A DNA stretch of 9,950 bases from JAICNR01 sp035687725 (lineage in GTDB: Bacteria; Gemmatimonadota; Gemmatimonadetes; JACCXV01; JAHWKZ01): the NCBI GenBank assembly GCA_035687725.1, contig DASRVB010000246.1, positions 1-9,950 of the forward strand, read 5' to 3'. The notes under the pieces were generated by a model. That model was not told where the DNA came from and searched no databases. It saw only the letters and a list, made by a program, of their open reading frames with translations. The position numbers and the translations under genes are program-made. This document shows positions 7,008 to 9,950 of the stretch, piece after piece (the stretch's first letter is position 1; the number at the start of each line of letters is the position of its first letter).

Positions 7008-7595
7008 GTGGACATTCCCGCAGCCGTCATCACGCTCTTCCTCGTCATGGATCCATTGGGGAACATCCCGCTGTTCCTCTCGGCCCTGAAATCCGTTCGT
7101 CCCGATCGACGCCGCCGAGTGCTTTTGCGGGAGATCCTGTTCGCCTACGTCGTGCTGCTGGCCTTCCTCTTCTGCGGGAGCTTCGTCCTGCAGTTCCTCC
7201 AGCTCGAGCAGGACACGATCAGCGTGGCGGGCGGAATCGTTCTGTTCCTCATCGCCGTGCGGATGATCTTCCCCATCGAGAGATTCGGACAGGCCGACGA
7301 GCTCGAGGGGGAGCCCTTTCTGGTTCCCCTGGCGGTTCCCCTGATCGCGGGACCGTCGACGCTCGCCGTGCTGCTCCTGCTTCAGCGCTCGGCACCGGGG
7401 CAGATGGGGTGGCTGCTCCTTGCCCTGACGATTGCCTGGGCGCTGAGCGCGATCGTCCTCCTGTCGTCGACGATTCTGTATCGAGTACTGGGTCAGCGTG
7501 GTCTGATCGCCATCGAGCGGCTGATGGGGATGATCCTCGTCATGATGTCGGTGCAGATGTTCATGAATGGAATCCGGGCATTCCTGGCGCGCTGA
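7008..7595 (+). CDS. MarC family (UPF0056) integral membrane protein
   Basis: A 195-residue inner membrane protein with six predicted helices. The signature MDPLGNIPLFLS begins at residue 14 in the first helix. The mid-protein re-entrant-like motif VPLAVPLIAGPSTLAVL starts at 106 and is the MarC hallmark. The length is normal for the family. The biochemical role of MarC proteins is unresolved: the original link to multiple antibiotic resistance was not upheld, and amino-acid export has been proposed for some homologues. GTG 7008 is chosen because it precedes the first helix. The only nearby ATG (7047) would remove half of that helix, and no strong Shine-Dalgarno sequence is visible. The 105 bases to the next gene hold no clear terminator or promoter that I can support. 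Confidence 0.93.
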   Translation: MDIPAAVITLFLVMDPLGNIPLFLSALKSVRPDRRRRVLLREILFAYVVLLAFLFCGSFVLQFLQLEQDTISVAGGIVLFLIAVRMIFPIERFGQADELEGEPFLVPLAVPLIAGPSTLAVLLLLQRSAPGQMGWLLLALTIAWALSAIVLLSSTILYRVLGQRGLIAIERLMGMILVMMSVQMFMNGIRAFLAR

Positions 7596-7688
7596 TCCGG
7601 CTACCCGCCAGGACTTCGACGGAACTACGTAAGAACCGAGACTGACGCCGGGGCTGAGCTGAGGATAGGCTCGAATCGGACCCGAACG

Positions 7689-7695
7689 AAGGAGG
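7689..7695 (+). promoter_or_regulatory. Strong Shine-Dalgarno sequence that decides the start of the thioredoxin selenoprotein
   Basis: AAGGAGG at 7689-7695, five bases before ATG 7701, is the best Shine-Dalgarno match in the window. It supports initiation at 7701, upstream of the in-frame TGA. A merely 32-codon decoy frame would not be expected to carry such a site. Confidence 0.85.
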
Positions 7696-7700
7696 AAAGG

Positions 7701-8279
7701 ATGGAGATCCAATGGAGAAGAGACGCCGACGCCGCGCTCCAGGAAGCGACGTCCGGCACTAAGCCGGTACTTCTGGACTTCAGCGCCGCACCAATGTGAG
7801 CGGGATGCGCTCAGCTGGATGCTGAGGTATACAGCGACGAGAGAGTGGCGCGGATGGTCATGGAGGATTTCCTGTCCGTGCGCGTCCACGTCCGCGATCA
7901 GGCGGAGGACTTCCGCAGGCTGGGACAGCGCTACGGAGCGGAGTGGACGCCGACCATCCTGATGCTCGATCCGTCGGGAGAGGAGAAGCATCGGATCGAA
8001 GGCTTTCTTCCCGCCGACGACTTCCTGCCGCAGCTCGGCCTCGGCCTCGGGAGGATCCATTTCGCAGCCGGCCGCTTCCAGGAGGCTCAGAACCAGTTCC
8101 GCGAGGTCGTAGAGCGTCACCCGGACGGCGACGCCGCCCCGGAGGCCCTGTATTGGGAAGGCGTCTCGAAATACAAGCGCACGAACGACCCGTCGGCGCT
8201 GGCGGAGACCGCCCGCGCGTTCCGGGAGGAGTACACCGATACTCCGTGGGCGAAGAAGGCGTCCGTCTGGAAGGGGTAG
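7701..8279 (+). CDS. Predicted selenoprotein: thioredoxin-like domain with UxxC active site plus C-terminal TPR
   Basis: Read through the in-frame TGA at 7797-7799 as selenocysteine, this is a 192-residue protein. The thioredoxin fold begins with the strand KPVLLDFSAAPM, followed by U33-A-G-C36 at the place where thioredoxins have CxxC. The cis-proline motif WTPTILML (P84) and the terminal strand EKHRIEGFLPADDF follow as expected. From about residue 115 a TPR-like helical region begins (GRIHFAAGRFQEAQNQF...) and runs to the end, resembling thioredoxin-TPR fusions. No signal peptide is seen, so it is probably a cytoplasmic thiol/selenol oxidoreductase or peroxide-linked reductase with a protein partner held by the TPR. 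Codon use and frame are uninterrupted on both sides of the TGA. A SECIS-like hairpin follows the TGA at the right distance. An internal start at 7845 would leave a thioredoxin without an active site. Reading it as a pseudogene with a Cys-to-stop change is the main alternative. Confidence 0.85.
7797..7799 (+). other. In-frame UGA predicted to encode selenocysteine (Sec33)
   Basis: The TGA falls exactly on the first position of the thioredoxin CxxC motif, giving APM-U-A-G-C. Cysteine codons TGT/TGC differ from TGA by one base, and Sec replacing the attacking Cys is the rule in thioredoxin-fold selenoproteins. The second active-site residue is a normal TGC at 7806-7808. Confidence 0.83.
7810..7826 (+). 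promoter_or_regulatory. Candidate bacterial SECIS hairpin
   Basis: CTCAGC (7810-7815) pairs perfectly with GCTGAG (7821-7826) around the 5-nt loop TGGAT. The whole element is 17 nt, begins 10 nt after the TGA, and has G at the second loop position (7817). Known bacterial SECIS elements, such as the minimal upper stem-loop of E. coli fdhF, have about this length and distance and need a G in the first two loop bases to bind SelB. Each position is also coding, and the sequence is compatible with the thioredoxin helix (AQLDAE). Confidence 0.75.
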
Positions 8280-8299
8280 CGGAGTAAGAACTCGCCGTT

Positions 8300-8315
8300 C
8301 GGCCCTCCGAGGCCG
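8300..8315 (+). other. Short GC hairpin after the thioredoxin gene, possible weak terminator
   Basis: CGGCC (8300-8304) pairs with GGCCG (8311-8315) around CTCCGA, 20 nt after the stop of the thioredoxin gene. Only five base pairs form and no T tract follows, so transcription termination is doubtful. It lies just before a promoter-like sequence, which would suit a boundary between two units. Confidence 0.25.
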
Positions 8316-8316
8316 C

Positions 8317-8344
8317 TTGACACTCTCGGCGACGGAGGCATATT
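8317..8344 (+). promoter_or_regulatory. Candidate sigma-70-type promoter for the cytochrome operon
   Basis: An exact TTGACA (8317-8322) is followed after 16 bases by CATATT (8339-8344), which matches TATAAT at four of six positions. It is located in the 159-base gap before the cytochrome gene and leaves a leader of about 90 bases. The -10 box is imperfect, and the organism's consensus is unknown. Confidence 0.4.
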
Positions 8345-8438
8345 TCCGACGCTCTTCGAGCTAAGACGCCCGCGCTCGAGCAGGCGCTCCACCAGCATCG
8401 ACGACCGCATCCAACGTTCACTTCGCTCCGGTGACGGC

Positions 8439-8993
8439 ATGCCGATGAAAGCGTCTGGTTGGCGACGGTCGCCCCTGCCGATTCTCGCCGTTTCCGCCGC
8501 CGTGACGCTGGTTGCGACGGCGGGTGCGTGCGATCCGGATTGGAACGCCGAGATCGTGGCCGAGGAGAGTCCGGCTCAGCCCATCCGGTTCATGCACACC
8601 GTCCACGTCGGTATCGACAGCATCCCTTGCGCATACTGCCATTTCTCGTCGAACATCTCCGAAGAGGCCGGGATCCCGCCGGTCGGCACGTGCATGGGTT
8701 GTCACCGGTTCGTGCAGGGCTCGACCGACGAGTTCAAGTCGGAGATCGGCAAGCTCCTGGAATTCGCCGCCGACTCGACGCCCGTTCCCTGGACGCGGGT
8801 CCATAGCGTGCCCGCCTTCGTGCAGTTCACGCACCGGCCGCACGTCCGGGCCGGCGTGGCGTGCGCCGAGTGCCACGGAGACGTGGCGGAGATGGAGCAG
8901 GTGTCCCGGGTCGTGTCTCTGTCGATGGGCTGGTGCGTGACGTGTCATCGGGAGCGGGGCGCTCCGGACGACTGCGCCACCTGCCACTACTGA
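8439..8993 (+). CDS. actA: Pentahaem cytochrome c, ActA-like subunit of alternative complex III / Qrc-type complex
   Basis: A 184-residue exported cytochrome with five CXXCH haem-binding motifs: CAYCH 64-68, CMGCH 85-89, CAECH 142-146, CVTCH 166-170 and CATCH 179-183, the last ending one residue before the stop. Extra histidines (MHTVH, THRPH) are likely sixth ligands for bis-His haems. The N-terminus has positive residues, a hydrophobic stretch (LPILAVSAAVTLVATA) and a GAC sequence that could be a relaxed lipobox, so it is probably a periplasmic lipoprotein or membrane-anchored protein. ActA of alternative complex III is a pentahaem cytochrome and QrcA is a related multihaem cytochrome. In both, the next gene encodes a molybdopterin-oxidoreductase-like subunit, as found here 19 nt downstream. 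The expected job is passing electrons from quinol to a periplasmic acceptor or oxidase (or the reverse). ATG 8445 is an alternative start two codons in. Confidence 0.88.
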   Translation: MPMKASGWRRSPLPILAVSAAVTLVATAGACDPDWNAEIVAEESPAQPIRFMHTVHVGIDSIPCAYCHFSSNISEEAGIPPVGTCMGCHRFVQGSTDEFKSEIGKLLEFAADSTPVPWTRVHSVPAFVQFTHRPHVRAGVACAECHGDVAEMEQVSRVVSLSMGWCVTCHRERGAPDDCATCHY

Positions 8994-9012
8994 GGTCCGG
9001 GCGGAGAGGCTG

Positions 9013-9950
9013 ATGGAGAGACGCGACTTCCTCAAGCTGATCGGGATCACCGGTGCCGGCGCGGCTACGGCCTGCGACGCCAAGGTCGGCCCGCAGTCGC
9101 TGATACCCTACATGGTGCCGCCCGAGGACATCACGCCGGGGATCCCCACCTGGTATGCCTCCACGTGCCGGGAATGCCCGGCGGGCTGCGGGACACACGT
9201 GAAGACCCGCGAGGGCCGGGTGATCAAGCTGGAGGGCAATCCCGACAGCCCGGTCAACCGGGGCAAGCTTTGCGCGCGCGGGCAGGCGGCCCATCAGAAC
9301 CTGTACGATCCGGATCGGTTGAAGGGACCCAAGCGGCTCCAGGACGGCGACTACGTCGACGCGCCCTGGGACCAGGCGACCGCCGCGCTCGCCGCGGAGC
9401 TCGGGAGGTTGCGCACCGAGTCCGGTGGCGAGCCGGGTGCCGTCGTGCTGTTGACCGGTCTCCAGACGGGAACCCGCGAGCGGCTATACGACGAATGGGC
9501 GCAGGCCTTGGGCGCGCGGCGGGTCGTCTTCGAGCCGTTCGCATACGAGCCCCTACTCGAAGCGAACCGGCGTGTGTTCGGCGAAGCGGCGCTTCCTTCC
9601 TACGACATCGGTGCAGCCGAGTTCGTGATCTCCTTCGGCGCCGAGTTCCTCGAGACGTGGATTTCGCCGGTCCGGTACGCGGGAGAGTGGTCGAGGATGC
9701 ACGCCTTCCGCGGCGACGAGGCGGTCGAGAAAGGGATCTTCGTGGCGGTCGAGCCGCGGCTCTCGATGACGGCCTCGAACGCCGACGAGTGGGTATCCGT
9801 CAAGCCCGGAACCGAATACCTCGTCGCGCTGGCGATGGCGAACGTGCTGGGGGCGGGCGGAGAGGCGTCGGAATGGACGCCTCAGCGGGCGGGGGAGGCG
9901 ACCGGCGTCGATCCGGCCGTGATCGAGCGCCTGGCGCGCCTGTTCGCCGA
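9013..9950 (+). CDS. actB: ActB/QrcB-like molybdopterin-oxidoreductase family protein, N-terminal part (3' partial)
   Basis: The frame is open from ATG 9013 to the window edge (312 complete codons). ERRDFLK at residues 2-8 is a twin-arginine export signal. It is followed by a small-residue stretch (IGITGAGAATA) and C21, which may be a Tat lipoprotein cysteine. The mature region has a bacterial molybdopterin-oxidoreductase 4Fe-4S motif, C52-x2-C55-x3-C59-x27-C87 (CRECPAGC ... GKLCARGQ), followed by NLYDPDRLKGPKR, EFVISFGAEFLETW and VEPRLSMTASNADEWV, which is normal for this superfamily. In alternative complex III, ActB fuses such a domain to a C-terminal ferredoxin-like domain; the split version is QrcB plus QrcC. 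The window stops too early to tell which. GGAGAGG at 9003-9009 serves as Shine-Dalgarno, and the gap to the cytochrome gene is 19 bases, so the two are one operon. Confidence 0.87.
   Translation, partial: MERRDFLKLIGITGAGAATACDAKVGPQSLIPYMVPPEDITPGIPTWYASTCRECPAGCGTHVKTREGRVIKLEGNPDSPVNRGKLCARGQAAHQNLYDPDRLKGPKRLQDGDYVDAPWDQATAALAAELGRLRTESGGEPGAVVLLTGLQTGTRERLYDEWAQALGARRVVFEPFAYEPLLEANRRVFGEAALPSYDIGAAEFVISFGAEFLETWISPVRYAGEWSRMHAFRGDEAVEKGIFVAVEPRLSMTASNADEWVSVKPGTEYLVALAMANVLGAGGEASEWTPQRAGEATGVDPAVIERLARLFA

Noticed and set aside
7797..7799. TGA as a nonsense mutation or sequencing error making a pseudogene
   Set aside because: Not excluded, but less likely. The TGA is at the single position where Sec is expected, C36 is intact, the frame is clean afterwards and a SECIS-like hairpin follows.
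7845..8279. Conventional short CDS starting at ATG 7845
   Set aside because: It would begin inside the thioredoxin fold after the active site and has no good ribosome-binding site. The ATG at 7701 has AAGGAGG and supplies the missing first strand and redox motif.
1..9950. CRISPR arrays, insertion sequences, integrase or phage genes, toxin-antitoxin pairs
   Set aside because: I found no regularly spaced repeats, transposase motifs, terminal inverted repeats or phage-type genes. All intergenic gaps are short.

Overview
The window is GC-rich bacterial chromosome with every supported gene on the + strand. Gene content points to a Gram-negative-type bacterium that respires with multihaem cytochromes and appears to decode UGA as selenocysteine at one site. 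GC-rich lineages such as Gemmatimonadota, Acidobacteriota, Eisenbacteria-like or delta-type groups would fit, but nothing here fixes the phylum.

Layout. (1) 2-223 is the 3' end of a gene for a protein ending in a beta-sandwich, carbohydrate-binding-like module. It is followed by a terminator-like hairpin. (2) 319-1359 is a GAF-GGDEF diguanylate cyclase with an intact active site and inhibitory site. (3) 1412-1487 is a tRNA-Glu(CTC) with encoded CCA. (4) 1676-7595 is a tightly packed run: a DUF2231 membrane protein, an SDR oxidoreductase with a C-terminal membrane helix, a GH39-like glycosidase, a glycoamylase-like (PF10091-type) enzyme, a small membrane protein, an NADPH-dependent FMN reductase and a MarC-family membrane protein. 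The SDR, the two glycosidases and the small membrane protein touch or overlap (1-nt gaps and an ATGA overlap), so they are probably one transcriptional unit. (5) 7701-8279 is a thioredoxin-TPR protein whose active site contains an in-frame TGA. (6) From 8439 to the window end is a pentahaem cytochrome c, then the N-terminal part of a Tat-exported molybdopterin-oxidoreductase-like protein. This is the actA-actB order of alternative complex III or the related Qrc complex.

The most notable item is 7701-8279. Standard gene calling would begin at 7845 and lose the redox site. Read through the TGA, the protein has a complete thioredoxin fold with a U-x-x-C motif (U33, C36). A perfect 6-bp hairpin with a G at the second loop position lies 10 nt after the TGA, which is the geometry of a bacterial SECIS element. 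A strong Shine-Dalgarno sequence sits directly before the upstream ATG. I read it as an unannotated selenoprotein.
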